A stretch of DNA of 21,797 bases. Origin: an uncultured Gemella sp. (GTDB lineage Bacteria > Bacillota > Bacilli > Staphylococcales > Gemellaceae). The stretch spans positions 1 through 21,797 of the forward strand of contig CAMYEU010000005.1 of assembly GCA_947254465.1 (NCBI GenBank). Reading direction: 5' to 3'. The stretch's first letter is position 1, and every line of letters begins with the position of its first letter. Shown here in pieces: positions 1 to 7,849 of this stretch. The notes under the pieces are model-generated. The model did no database searches. It saw only the letters and a list, made by a program, of their open reading frames with translations, and was not told the DNA's origin. The position numbers were made by a program, and so were the translations under genes.

Positions 1-425
1 TAAGCTATAGGATACTTTCCACCTGTATAAAAATAGCCAGCAAGCATACACACTACCCCTACTAATAGTACATAAAGACTAGTAATAAAAGTTAGAATTA
101 ATCCTAGTATAAAAGCTAGCGCGTATAATACCAACGCACCTACCATAACTTCTCGAGGACTTAGGTTCCCCTTCACTATCGAACCAGAAATTCCCTCAGA
201 ATCAATTTTGTCCAAACCATGCTTATAATCATAATATTCATTAAACAGGTTGGTTGCCGCTTGTATCAACAGACATGCCAGTAAAAACAAAATAAATTTT
301 AAAATCGAAAACTTAATCTCATATCCTAAAGCATAAGTAGCTCCGAATAAAACCGGTGCTATTGATGCTGGATAACTATGTGGTCTTGTACACATAAAAA
401 ATTCTTTTAATTTACTTTTATTCAC
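1..425 (-). CDS. menA: 1,4-dihydroxy-2-naphthoate polyprenyltransferase (partial, 5' part)
   Basis: This is the first ~141 codons of a UbiA-family membrane prenyltransferase; the gene runs off the left edge. Translating the minus strand from 425 gives an N-terminus with the RPHSYPASIAPVLFGATYAL region typical of MenA. It is followed by QAATNLFNEYYDYKHGLD, the Asp-rich prenyl-diphosphate/Mg2+ site, then KIDSEGISGSIVKGNLSPRE and further hydrophobic helices. MenA attaches the polyprenyl chain to DHNA in the cytoplasmic membrane, the step before MenG in menaquinone synthesis. The start is GTG at 423-425, placed 5 nt behind a GGAGG; the ATG overlapping that stretch hits a stop at once. UbiA-family membership is very sure. 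Assignment to MenA rather than another UbiA member rests on the N-terminal motif alone. Confidence 0.88.
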   Translation of the reverse strand, partial: MNKSKLKEFFMCTRPHSYPASIAPVLFGATYALGYEIKFSILKFILFLLACLLIQAATNLFNEYYDYKHGLDKIDSEGISGSIVKGNLSPREVMVGALVLYALAFILGLILTFITSLYVLLVGVVCMLAGYFYTGGKYPIA

Positions 426-457
426 AACATCCTCCTAGTTATCTTCTTACCTTGAAT

Positions 458-463
458 ATTATA
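458..463 (-). promoter_or_regulatory. Extended -10 of the menA promoter
   Basis: The minus strand reads TGG-TATAAT here, an extended -10 about 33 nt upstream of the GTG start. No good -35 lies 17 nt further up, which fits an extended -10 promoter. It is divergent from the promoter at 542-550. Confidence 0.5.
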
Positions 464-541
464 CCATATTTTTAAGTGCTATGATATTAAATTTCTTTCC
501 TCCTATTTATAACCATTTAGCATAGCGTTTTCATAGATTTG

Positions 542-550
542 TGATATAAT
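542..550 (+). promoter_or_regulatory. Extended -10 promoter of the dehydrogenase gene
   Basis: TGA-TATAAT is a consensus extended -10, ending 35 nt before the ATG at 586. The -35 position (about 522-527, ATAGCG) is poor. Confidence 0.55.
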
Positions 551-585
551 TAAAGAACATAAAACTATTATTGGAGGCATTTCTT

Positions 586-1449
586 ATGAAAATTGCATGG
601 ATTGGAACTGGAGTTATGGGAGAAAGTATGGCTGGTCACCTTATGGATGCTGGTCATGAACTTTTCGTCTACAACAGAACAAAGAGTAAAACTGATAACT
701 TAGTAAGTCGTGGAGCTACACTTCTTAACGAAGTAAAAGACGCACCTATATTTGCTGATGTAGTATTTACAATAGTAGGTTATCCTAAAGATGTTGAAGA
801 AGTTTATTTAGGAGAAAATGGACTTATTACGACAGCTAAAAAAGGTCAAGTATTTGTAGATATGACCACTTCTTCCCCTACTCTAGCCGAAAAAATTAGT
901 AATGAATTCCTAAAAGTTGGTGCATATGCACTTGATCTTCCAGTAACAGGTGGAGATGTCGGAGCAAAAAATGCTACTCTATCAATTATGGCTGGTGGAG
1001 ATAAGAAAGTATTCGAAGAAGTTGTTCTTCCATTAGTTGAAAAACTAGGTAAAAATATTACTTATTTTGGTGAAGCTGGTAAAGGGCAATATACAAAACT
1101 TGCCAATCAGATTGCAATAGCTACAACTATGATTTCTGTCGCTGAGAGCTTTAAATTCGCCAAAAAAGTCGGTTTAGATTTAGACTCTTTCTTTAAAACA
1201 GTATCAACAGGTTCAGGTGGAAGCTTTTCAATGACTTCATACGGACCACGTATCTTGAATGAAGATTTCAAACCTGGATTCTTTACTCATCACTTTATTA
1301 AAGATATGAAATTAGCTTTAGAAGAATGTGAAAAAATGAACATTAAACTACCTGGTCTTGAAACAGCATATAAAATTTACAACGAATTAGAAGAAGAAAT
1401 CCGTAACACAAACGGAACTCAAGCAATTTCTAAATGGTATAAACTATAA
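586..1449 (+). CDS. NAD(P)-dependent beta-hydroxyacid dehydrogenase (3-hydroxyisobutyrate dehydrogenase family)
   Basis: A 287-aa cytosolic oxidoreductase of the 6-phosphogluconate/3-hydroxyisobutyrate dehydrogenase superfamily. Residues 7-12 are the Rossmann GTGVMG loop, followed by ESMAGHLMDAGH. The substrate-binding signature DLPVTGGDVGAKNATL is at 117-132. The catalytic lysine motif GxGxxxKxxN lies at about 165-174, with K171 and N174. The C-terminal helical domain is present. In-frame TTG at 571 lengthens the ORF, but it overlaps the GGAGG at 573-577, so ATG 586 (8-nt spacing) is the real start. The second Asn of the usual KxxNN is Gln. The physiological substrate cannot be told from sequence; Bacillus relatives of the YkwC type are similarly unassigned. 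The gene is monocistronic, between its own promoter and the terminator at 1452-1486. Confidence 0.88.
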   Translation: MKIAWIGTGVMGESMAGHLMDAGHELFVYNRTKSKTDNLVSRGATLLNEVKDAPIFADVVFTIVGYPKDVEEVYLGENGLITTAKKGQVFVDMTTSSPTLAEKISNEFLKVGAYALDLPVTGGDVGAKNATLSIMAGGDKKVFEEVVLPLVEKLGKNITYFGEAGKGQYTKLANQIAIATTMISVAESFKFAKKVGLDLDSFFKTVSTGSGGSFSMTSYGPRILNEDFKPGFFTHHFIKDMKLALEECEKMNIKLPGLETAYKIYNELEEEIRNTNGTQAISKWYKL

Positions 1450-1451
1450 AG

Positions 1452-1486
1452 AAAGATGAGTTGATCGCCTAGATCAACTCATCTTT
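1452..1486. terminator. Convergent bidirectional terminator
   Basis: A perfect 15-bp stem (1452-1466 with 1472-1486) has a 5-nt loop. It serves the dehydrogenase gene (plus) and the S66 peptidase gene (minus). The minus-strand stop codon (1469-1471) lies in the loop, so one arm is the last codons of the peptidase. U-runs on both sides are short and interrupted. Confidence 0.8.
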
Positions 1487-2329
1487 AATTTGTATTTTCT
1501 CTCCAATTTTAAATGCTTTAGAATTTTTCGCGTGCCCGATTTCTTGTGTTTTAGCTACTGATAAAGAAGACGGTATATAATCCTGGACAAGTTTAAATAG
1601 TTCCTCTACAGAAAATTCTTTTTCAATTTTTGTGAAAGTTCCTATTAATAATCCTGAAATTTTATCAAAAACCCCGATTTGCTTTAACTGTGCAAGATGT
1701 GTGGCTAATCCCTCTATAGAAGTTCCTAATCCTTCTATGAATAACACTTTATTATCCACTTCAGGAAAATATCGAGTACCTGCTAGTTTTAGAAAACATC
1801 TACTATTTCCTCCGATTACTTCACCTTCCACACTACTACCTTGTAAAAATTTCCATTTCACATCAAATAGTATCTGTTCATTTTTCATAAAAGTATTTTC
1901 AAAGCTAATTCTGATTTCTTCACTTTCAATAATATTTAGTATTTGATACAAGTAATTTACTTTATTCGTTTGGCTTCCCAAAGTATTTAAGACCGTTGTT
2001 AAATCACTATAACCAAAGAAGGGTTTGTAATTTCTTTTTATTACATCATAGTCTAAATAATCTAATACCTCATTTGCAATGTCTCCACCAGAAATATCAA
2101 AAATTGCTTTTATTTCTTTGTTTTTATAAAAAGACATTAACTCCTCAGCTCGAACTTGTGCTTTCGCTCCGTTCCCAAATTTATCTCTATAGATATATTT
2201 AGTAAAGATAGGTACTAAACCCATCTCTACTAAAATACTTTTTAATTTTTCTAATCTATCTTTATCCTCAATATTTTTTCCGTTTGAACATACTACCAAT
2301 GCTATTTTATCACCATTATTCAACATCAT
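1469..2329 (-). CDS. S66 family peptidase (LD-carboxypeptidase / MccF-like)
   Basis: A 286-aa serine peptidase of family S66, which includes cytosolic LdcA (trims the terminal D-Ala of muropeptide tetrapeptides in wall recycling) and MccF (cleaves microcin C-type conjugates). Catalytic elements visible: nucleophile elbow GYSD at 106-109 (S108), GGNSRCFLKLAGT at 173-185, Glu in LFIEG (E199), and GHAKNSKAFKIG with H266, together giving the Ser-Glu-His triad. There is no signal peptide, so it is cytoplasmic. The first ATG shares one base with the stop of the upstream gene (TAATG), so the two are translationally coupled; a second ATG follows directly. I cannot separate LdcA from MccF function by reading. 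It is the last gene of the yhaM operon. Confidence 0.82.
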   Translation of the reverse strand: MMLNNGDKIALVVCSNGKNIEDKDRLEKLKSILVEMGLVPIFTKYIYRDKFGNGAKAQVRAEELMSFYKNKEIKAIFDISGGDIANEVLDYLDYDVIKRNYKPFFGYSDLTTVLNTLGSQTNKVNYLYQILNIIESEEIRISFENTFMKNEQILFDVKWKFLQGSSVEGEVIGGNSRCFLKLAGTRYFPEVDNKVLFIEGLGTSIEGLATHLAQLKQIGVFDKISGLLIGTFTKIEKEFSVEELFKLVQDYIPSSLSVAKTQEIGHAKNSKAFKIGEKIQIKDELI

Positions 2330-3384
2330 TACTTACTAATACTCTCTATATAATATTTAGATCTATTTTGTCCACCTTCATACTTCTTATTATTTAAACG
2401 AAGTATCATTTGGCCATCTACTTTTCCACCCTCAAAAGTATTAATTAAAGGAATAGTAATTTTGTCGCCTTCGGTTATCCAACGATCTTTAGAAGCCGGA
2501 GCCAGAGTCATAACTCCTCCGATACCACCCATTCCTACTACATATACATTATCTTTTTTAAAGTAGATTAAATCACCTACATTGATATTAGAAATATATT
2601 TATTTTCATTCCCTATAAAACTATCATCAACTTCACTATATTTACTAGTATACTTAGCAAGCTCCTTTTTCACCTGATCTACAGTATAGGTTTCTTTATA
2701 ACTGGCATTATATAAATCTACTAATTCAGCTAAACTTTTTGGAACAATACCTGTTACATTACTTCCTTTAGGTGGCTTTATAATACTATCACGATCTGCT
2801 AAATATCCAAAGACAGATGTCATATTAAGACCTCTACCTCCTAGTAATGCTCCCAAATATTTTTTAGCCATCATTTCCGCAATATCTTTATCATGTTCCT
2901 TATTTTCTAAATCCAATTGTTTCCATTTTAATTTATCGTTGTTATTAACTTTAGAACTTATTTTTCCTAAATCATCACCTGACGATGTTAATTTTCCACC
3001 ATCAATTTTGTATGAACCAATAATCTCGTTTGTTTTATTATTATTTAAATATCCACCGATACGGAAGTATAATTTATTATCACCTTCACTATTGTCTACT
3101 GTATAGTGAACAGTAGGTGAGTATTTTTTCAAAATATCAACAACTGATTGAGATAAGTGTAATTCTGAATTTAGTGCATCAATATCATTTAAAGTAGCTA
3201 TTTTCTCAACAATTACTGATGTATCCTTGTTCACTTTCTTTCTATCGGCACTCCCAAGATTCGCACTATTGTTCGTAGCCGATTCTTCCTTCATTTCTTC
3301 ATATTTTATAATACCAAATACAGAGATTACCGCTACAATAAATATCGTAACAAAACCTAATAAATATTTCATTCCTTTATTCAT
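2329..3384 (-). CDS. Membrane-anchored extracytoplasmic protein of unknown function (351 aa)
   Basis: I do not recognise a family. Residues about 6-27 form one hydrophobic helix (LLGFVTIFIVAVISVFGII) after Lys4/Lys6. There is no lipobox cysteine, so this is an uncleaved signal anchor with about 320 residues outside. The next ~30 residues are polar and low-complexity. The remainder is mixed alpha/beta, with a Gly-rich VYVVGMGGIGGV stretch near 280-290. It starts 17 nt after the yhaM stop and ends overlapping the S66 peptidase start, so it is the middle gene of a three-gene operon. Its RBS is weak (AAAGATAAAAAG); an ATG four codons in has AAAGG too close to use. An extracellular partner next to a wall-recycling-type peptidase suggests an envelope role, but that is inference. 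Confidence 0.75.
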   Translation of the reverse strand: MNKGMKYLLGFVTIFIVAVISVFGIIKYEEMKEESATNNSANLGSADRKKVNKDTSVIVEKIATLNDIDALNSELHLSQSVVDILKKYSPTVHYTVDNSEGDNKLYFRIGGYLNNNKTNEIIGSYKIDGGKLTSSGDDLGKISSKVNNNDKLKWKQLDLENKEHDKDIAEMMAKKYLGALLGGRGLNMTSVFGYLADRDSIIKPPKGSNVTGIVPKSLAELVDLYNASYKETYTVDQVKKELAKYTSKYSEVDDSFIGNENKYISNINVGDLIYFKKDNVYVVGMGGIGGVMTLAPASKDRWITEGDKITIPLINTFEGGKVDGQMILRLNNKKYEGGQNRSKYYIESISK

Positions 3385-3401
3385 ATCTTTTTATCTTTCC
3401 C

Positions 3402-4349
3402 TTAATTGTCTTCTCTATCAAAAGTAGGAACATAGAAATGTCTTCCTTCCAAACCAAATATTTTATCACTAAATGTTCCAGGTTCTACATTCGCTAAGTT
3501 TTTCTCAAACATCATCATTCTAGCATCAATATTGTCTATAAAGTGAATAATTTCTGCTTCTTTTATCATCGGTAATTTCGGAGAACCAAATTCATATTTA
3601 CCATGATGAGCAAGAATTATATGTCTTAACAGCGTAATCTCTTCAGCTTCAATTCCTAATTTATCAGCCATTCTAGCTACTTCATCACTCATAATAACAA
3701 TATGCCCTAAAAGTTCTCCTTCTAATGTATAAGATGTTCCTACAGGCCCACTTAACTCAATAGTTTTTCCTAAATCATGTAAAATAATTCCACTGTATAA
3801 TAAATCTTTATTTAACGATGGATAGATAGCTACTAAAGCTTTCGCTATTTTTAACATAGTTGTCGTATGGTAGATCAGACCTGAATAAAAATCATGATGC
3901 ATTGATTTTGCTGCAGGATAACTAATAAATTGTTTTTTATATTTATTTAACAATTCAATAGTCACCGTTCTTAAATTATCATTCCCAATTTCTTTTAAGA
4001 AATGATTTAATTCATTTATCATTATATCTTTTGGAACTGGTGCTATTTGAATATAATCTTGAACATCTATATTATCACTATCAGTTGCCATTCGATAATT
4101 TCTTATTTTTAATTGAAGTTTCCCACGATAATCTAGTAAAGTCCCCTCTACATGGATCATCTTTCCTGCTTTCAGATTTTCACTGTCTTCTTCTTTAACT
4201 TCCCAGATTTTACCGTCAATACTTCCTGTTTTATCTTTCAGATAAAGCGTTAAATAAGGTTTTCCGCTTGACGCAACCCCTCGAATTACATTATCTAATA
4301 ATAAAAACATGCTGATCTCTTGATCAGTTTTAAATTCATTAATAAACAT
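3402..4349 (-). CDS. yhaM: 3'-5' exoribonuclease YhaM
   Basis: A 315-aa homologue of Bacillus YhaM, a cytoplasmic metal-dependent 3'-5' exonuclease that trims RNA (and ssDNA) ends. The N-terminal ~85 residues form an OB fold (SGKPYLTLYLKDKTGSIDGK followed by HVEGTLLDYRGKLQLKI). The HD phosphohydrolase domain follows: H161 in SGLIYHTTTM, HD at 191-192 in IILHDLGKTIEL, the HHG of ILAHHGKYEFGSP, and the distal Asp in IHFIDNIDARM. Length matches the family. The start has AAGGAG 8 nt upstream. It is first in the operon with the 351-aa membrane protein and the S66 peptidase gene. Confidence 0.93.
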   Translation of the reverse strand: MFINEFKTDQEISMFLLLDNVIRGVASSGKPYLTLYLKDKTGSIDGKIWEVKEEDSENLKAGKMIHVEGTLLDYRGKLQLKIRNYRMATDSDNIDVQDYIQIAPVPKDIMINELNHFLKEIGNDNLRTVTIELLNKYKKQFISYPAAKSMHHDFYSGLIYHTTTMLKIAKALVAIYPSLNKDLLYSGIILHDLGKTIELSGPVGTSYTLEGELLGHIVIMSDEVARMADKLGIEAEEITLLRHIILAHHGKYEFGSPKLPMIKEAEIIHFIDNIDARMMMFEKNLANVEPGTFSDKIFGLEGRHFYVPTFDREDN

Positions 4350-4387
4350 TTTCTCACTCCTTCTTTCTAGTATATTCTTTATTTCAT

Positions 4388-4393
4388 ATTATA
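4388..4393 (-). promoter_or_regulatory. Likely -10 of the yhaM operon promoter
   Basis: The minus strand reads TATAAT about 38 nt upstream of the yhaM ATG, in AT-rich DNA. TTGAAT lies 22 nt further up, too far for a standard spacer, so only the -10 is offered. Confidence 0.35.
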
Positions 4394-4451
4394 TTTTACT
4401 TTGTATTAAAAAAAAATTCAAATAAATATGGTAAGCTACTTAACAAAACAA

Positions 4452-4541
4452 AAAAGCTCAGGATTTCAATAGAAACTCTAAATTAACCTAAATTAAATAT
4501 TTTATCTAATTTTTAAGTCTCTATTCTTTTCCTGAGCTTTT
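4452..4541 (-). terminator. dnaJ operon terminator with an unusually long arm
   Basis: Two perfect 12-base arms (4452-4463, AAAAGCTCAGGA; 4530-4541, TCCTGAGCTTTT) enclose 66 nt. On the minus transcript the stem runs into UUUUUUGUUUUG, a proper U-tract, 8 nt after the dnaJ stop. The enclosed sequence continues the stem imperfectly: AATAGAAACT at 4468-4477 faces AGTCTCTATT at 4516-4525 with one mismatch. It also holds two copies of CTAAATTAA (4478-4486, 4488-4496). The T-run on the plus side is weaker. Confidence 0.78.
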
Positions 4542-4548
4542 CATATTA

Positions 4549-5700
4549 TTAGTCAAATAAATCTTTTGCTTTTCTACTAACTTTATCTAAAAAGCTTTCA
4601 TCTTCTTCAACTTTTTCATTATTTAATTTTGCAAGTTCCAGGTATAGTTCTCGCTCTTTTGTCGATAAGTTTTTAGGAATTTCAATAGAAACCACAATAT
4701 AATGATCTCCTTGACCATGCCCCATTACACTCTTAACCCCTTTACCTGCTAAACGGAATTTACGTCCGTGTTGCGTTCCTGCTGGAACATTAAGTTCAAT
4801 CTCACCTGTTAAAGTACGTACATCTAGTTTTGTACCAAGAGCCGCCTGTGCCGGGGAAAGTTTCAACTCTGTATAGACATCATCACCTTCTCTATGGAAA
4901 TATGAATCTTCAGCAACGATTACCTCTATGAATAAGTCACCTGCTGGACCACCATTTTCTCCTGCTCCACCTTTACCACGAAGACGAACACGTTGTCCTG
5001 AGCTAATTCCTTCTGGAATCTCAACCTCGTATTCTACTTCACGGTTATTATATCCTTTACCGAAACAGTGCGCGCACTTATCTTTAATAATTTTACCGCG
5101 TCCTTGACATTCAGAACATGTACGTTGACTTTGCATACGTCCGAATGGAGTATCTTGAATTACTGCTTCTTGTCCACTACCATTACATCTGTGACAAGTG
5201 TTAACTGATGAAGAATCTTTTGCACCACTTCCGTGACAGTGATCACATTCTACATCTTTACGGATTTTAATAGTTTTTTTCGTACCGAATACAGCATCTT
5301 CAAAACTTATACGAATACGGTGTAATAAGTCTTCTCCTTGACGTGGTGCATTCGGATTGCGGCGCGCTCCTCCACCACCGAAGAAACTTGAGAAAATATC
5401 TCCAAGATCATCAAATCCACCTGAGAATCCAGAGAAACCTCCACCGAATCCACCAAATCCACCATGGCCTGCTCCACCTTCAAATGCTGCGTGACCAAAT
5501 TGATCATATTGAGCTTTTTTAGTATCGTCACTCAGTACTTCATATGCTTCAGAAATCTCTTTGAATTTGTCTTCTGCACCTGGCTCTTTGTTGATATCTG
5601 GGTGATATTGTTTTGATAATTTACGATATGCTTTTTTAATTTCAGCTGCACTTGCGCTTTTACTTACGCCAAGCACCTCATAATAATCTCTTTTAGCCAT
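4549..5700 (-). CDS. dnaJ: Chaperone protein DnaJ (Hsp40, type I)
   Basis: A complete 383-aa type I J-protein. The J domain is at 1-70 with HPD at 33-35. A Gly/Phe-rich linker follows at about 73-115. Four zinc-binding CxxCxGxG repeats are CDHCHGSG, CHRCNGSG, CSECQGRG and CAHCFGKG. Two C-terminal substrate-binding domains follow, with the VEIPEGISSGQRVRLRGKGG signature. It delivers clients to DnaK and stimulates DnaK ATP hydrolysis in the cytoplasm. AGGAGAG precedes the ATG. It is the last gene of the hrcA operon, separated from dnaK by 76 nt that carry a stem-loop. Confidence 0.97.
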   Translation of the reverse strand: MAKRDYYEVLGVSKSASAAEIKKAYRKLSKQYHPDINKEPGAEDKFKEISEAYEVLSDDTKKAQYDQFGHAAFEGGAGHGGFGGFGGGFSGFSGGFDDLGDIFSSFFGGGGARRNPNAPRQGEDLLHRIRISFEDAVFGTKKTIKIRKDVECDHCHGSGAKDSSSVNTCHRCNGSGQEAVIQDTPFGRMQSQRTCSECQGRGKIIKDKCAHCFGKGYNNREVEYEVEIPEGISSGQRVRLRGKGGAGENGGPAGDLFIEVIVAEDSYFHREGDDVYTELKLSPAQAALGTKLDVRTLTGEIELNVPAGTQHGRKFRLAGKGVKSVMGHGQGDHYIVVSIEIPKNLSTKERELYLELAKLNNEKVEEDESFLDKVSRKAKDLFD

Positions 5701-5731
5701 CTTAATCTCTCCTATAATTAATTATTTAACA

Positions 5732-5761
5732 AAGGGCTAGCGCATAACGCTACCAGCCCTT
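5732..5761 (-). terminator. Stem-loop between dnaK and dnaJ (attenuator or processing hairpin)
   Basis: On the minus strand AAGGGC pairs with GCCCTT and TAGCG with CGCTA, with a 3-nt one-sided bulge and a 5-nt loop (outer arms 5732-5737 and 5756-5761). Only a short, interrupted U-run follows (UUUG). This looks like a partial terminator or mRNA-stabilising hairpin that lowers dnaJ relative to dnaK. Confidence 0.6.
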
Positions 5762-5776
5762 GGACTATTTATTTAA

Positions 5777-7600
5777 TTATTTTTTCTCAGTGAAGTCTGC
5801 ATCGATTGTATCATCATCGTTGCTAGATGAAGTTGCTCCTGCATCCGCACCTTGAGCTCCTGCTGCAGCATTAGCTTGTTCGTAAAGTTTCATAGTCATT
5901 TCTTGAACAGCTTTGTTTAATTCATCTTTAGCAGATTTAATTTCTTCTAAGTTATTGTTTTTAATAGCTTCTTTTAATGTATCATTTTTAGCTTTAATAT
6001 TATCTAATAAGCTTTGGTCTACTTTATCTTTAGCTTCTTCTAACGCTTTATCTGCTTGGAATGAAAGTTGGTCAGCTTCGTTACGTACATCAGCTTCTTC
6101 TTTACGTTTAGCATCTGCATCAGCATTAGCTTCTGCTTCTTTAACCATTCTATCGATATCTTCATCAGTTAATGAGCTGCTTGATTCAATAGTGATTTTT
6201 TGTTGTTTTTGAGTTCCAAGATCTTTAGCTGTAACATTTACAATACCGTTTTTATCGATATCGAATGTAACTTCGATTTGAGGTACTCCACGTGGTGCTG
6301 GTGGTATATCTGAAAGTTGGAATCTTCCAAGAGTTTTGTTATCAGATGCCATTGGGCGTTCACCTTGTAATACGTGGATATCTACTGCTGGTTGGTTATC
6401 TGCAGCTGTAGAGAATACTTGTGATTTAGAAGTTGGGATTGTAGTATTTCTTGGAATTAATACTGTCATAACTGATCCCATTGTTTCAATACCTAATGAT
6501 AATGGAGTTACGTCTAGTAATACAACGTCTTTAACATCACCTGTAATTACTCCACCTTGGATAGCAGCACCCATAGCTACTACTTCGTCAGGGTTTACTC
6601 CTTTATGAGGCTCTTTACCCATTTCTTTTTTAACAGCTTCTTGTACGGCTGGGATACGTGTAGATCCACCAACTAAGATTACTTGATCGATTTCACTTGG
6701 GTTTAATCCAGCATCTTTAAGAGCTTGACGAGTTGGGATTAATGTTCTTTCTACTAAGCTGTGAGTAAGTTCATCAAATTTAGCACGAGTTAATGTGTTT
6801 TCTAAGTGAACTGGTCCGTTAGCTCCAGCTGAGATGAATGGTAATGAAATTTGAGTTGAAGTTACACCAGATAAGTCTTTTTTAGCTTTTTCTGCTGCAT
6901 CTTTAAGACGTTGCATTGCCATTTTATCTTGAGATAAGTCGATAGCTTGTTCTTTTTTGAATTCTTCTACAAGGTAGTCGATAATAGCTTGGTCAAAGTC
7001 ATCCCCACCTAATAAGTTATCTCCTGATGTAGCTAATACTTCGAATACTCCATCTCCTAATTCTAAGATAGATACGTCGAAAGTACCACCACCTAAGTCG
7101 AATACTAATACTTTTTGATCTACATCTGTTTTTTCTAATCCGTACGCTAATGCAGCTGCAGTAGGTTCGTTGATAATACGTTCTACTTCTAATCCAGCGA
7201 TTTTACCAGCGTCTTTAGTTGCTTGACGTTGAGCGTCGTTAAAGTAAGCTGGTACTGTAATAACAGCTTTAGTTACTTTTTCACCTAGATAAGCTTCAGC
7301 AGTTGCTTTTAAGTTTTGTAAAATCATTGCTGAAATTTCTTGTGGTGAGTATTTTTTACCATTTACGTCTTCTTTGTAATCTGTACCCATGTGACGTTTA
7401 ATAGAAATTACTGTGTTAGGGTTAGTAATTGCTTGACGTTTTGCTACTTCCCCTACTTGAATTTCATCACCTTTGAATGCTACTACAGAAGGTGTAGTTC
7501 TGTTACCTTCTGGATTAGGGATTACTTTAGCTTCCCCACCTTCTAATACTGATACACATGAGTTAGTTGTTCCTAAGTCGATACCTATAATTTTTGACAT
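5777..7600 (-). CDS. dnaK: Chaperone protein DnaK (Hsp70)
   Basis: A complete 607-aa Hsp70. ATPase-domain signatures: GIDLGTTNSCVSV at 5-17, VFDLGGGTFDVSILELG near 170 and VILVGGSTRIPAVQ near 310. The substrate-binding domain begins after the VLLDVTPLSLGIE linker. The C-terminal lid ends in an Ala/Gly-rich stretch and DDDTIDADFTEKK, a shortened version of the usual acidic tail. Length fits Gram-positive DnaK. It refolds and holds cytosolic clients in an ATP cycle driven by DnaJ and GrpE. A strong AAGGAGG precedes the ATG. It is 249 nt downstream of grpE; that gap is described separately. Confidence 0.98.
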   Translation of the reverse strand: MSKIIGIDLGTTNSCVSVLEGGEAKVIPNPEGNRTTPSVVAFKGDEIQVGEVAKRQAITNPNTVISIKRHMGTDYKEDVNGKKYSPQEISAMILQNLKATAEAYLGEKVTKAVITVPAYFNDAQRQATKDAGKIAGLEVERIINEPTAAALAYGLEKTDVDQKVLVFDLGGGTFDVSILELGDGVFEVLATSGDNLLGGDDFDQAIIDYLVEEFKKEQAIDLSQDKMAMQRLKDAAEKAKKDLSGVTSTQISLPFISAGANGPVHLENTLTRAKFDELTHSLVERTLIPTRQALKDAGLNPSEIDQVILVGGSTRIPAVQEAVKKEMGKEPHKGVNPDEVVAMGAAIQGGVITGDVKDVVLLDVTPLSLGIETMGSVMTVLIPRNTTIPTSKSQVFSTAADNQPAVDIHVLQGERPMASDNKTLGRFQLSDIPPAPRGVPQIEVTFDIDKNGIVNVTAKDLGTQKQQKITIESSSSLTDEDIDRMVKEAEANADADAKRKEEADVRNEADQLSFQADKALEEAKDKVDQSLLDNIKAKNDTLKEAIKNNNLEEIKSAKDELNKAVQEMTMKLYEQANAAAGAQGADAGATSSSNDDDTIDADFTEKK

Positions 7601-7849
7601 ATTCTTGTCCTCCTTAAATTTATAATAACTATATTTTCAAATTTATTTGTTAAAATGATCTATTCACTCTAACAAAGTCTTATATTACTTTTTTAAATGC
7701 TTTTCAGCTTTACACTGAAAACATTCTACGCAGTGGCTACATACCAATCATTTCGTCTCTGCGCTCCTTATTCTTTGAGTATCTTTGAGAAGCTTCCTCG
7801 TAACCATTTCTTCGTATTTACAATACTTGAAATGCTAACGATGTAGCCT
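7601..7849 (-). other. Structured grpE-dnaK spacer (dnaK 5' leader)
   Basis: This 249-nt spacer holds no convincing ORF. On the minus strand GGCTACAT (7848-7841) can pair with ATGTAGCC (7742-7735), extended past an internal loop by a CATTTC-type pairing. CGCAG (7763-7759) can pair with CTGCG (7733-7729). These two helices interleave, so they exclude each other or form a pseudoknot. Further stem-loops: TTTTCAG/CTGAAAA at 7701-7721 and TTTGTTA/TAACAAA at 7646-7676. A tandem TCTTTGAG repeat lies at 7772-7789. No clean sigma-A promoter for dnaK was found. Confidence 0.5.

Noticed and set aside
571..585. TTG at 571 as the start of the dehydrogenase gene
   Set aside because: It overlaps the GGAGG that serves ATG 586, and the Rossmann strand begins directly at ATG 586.
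5307..5531. 74-aa minus-strand ORF inside dnaJ, and other overlapping frames in dnaK, hrcA and the cassette genes
   Set aside because: They lie out of frame inside strongly conserved genes, lack RBSs and have low-complexity translations.
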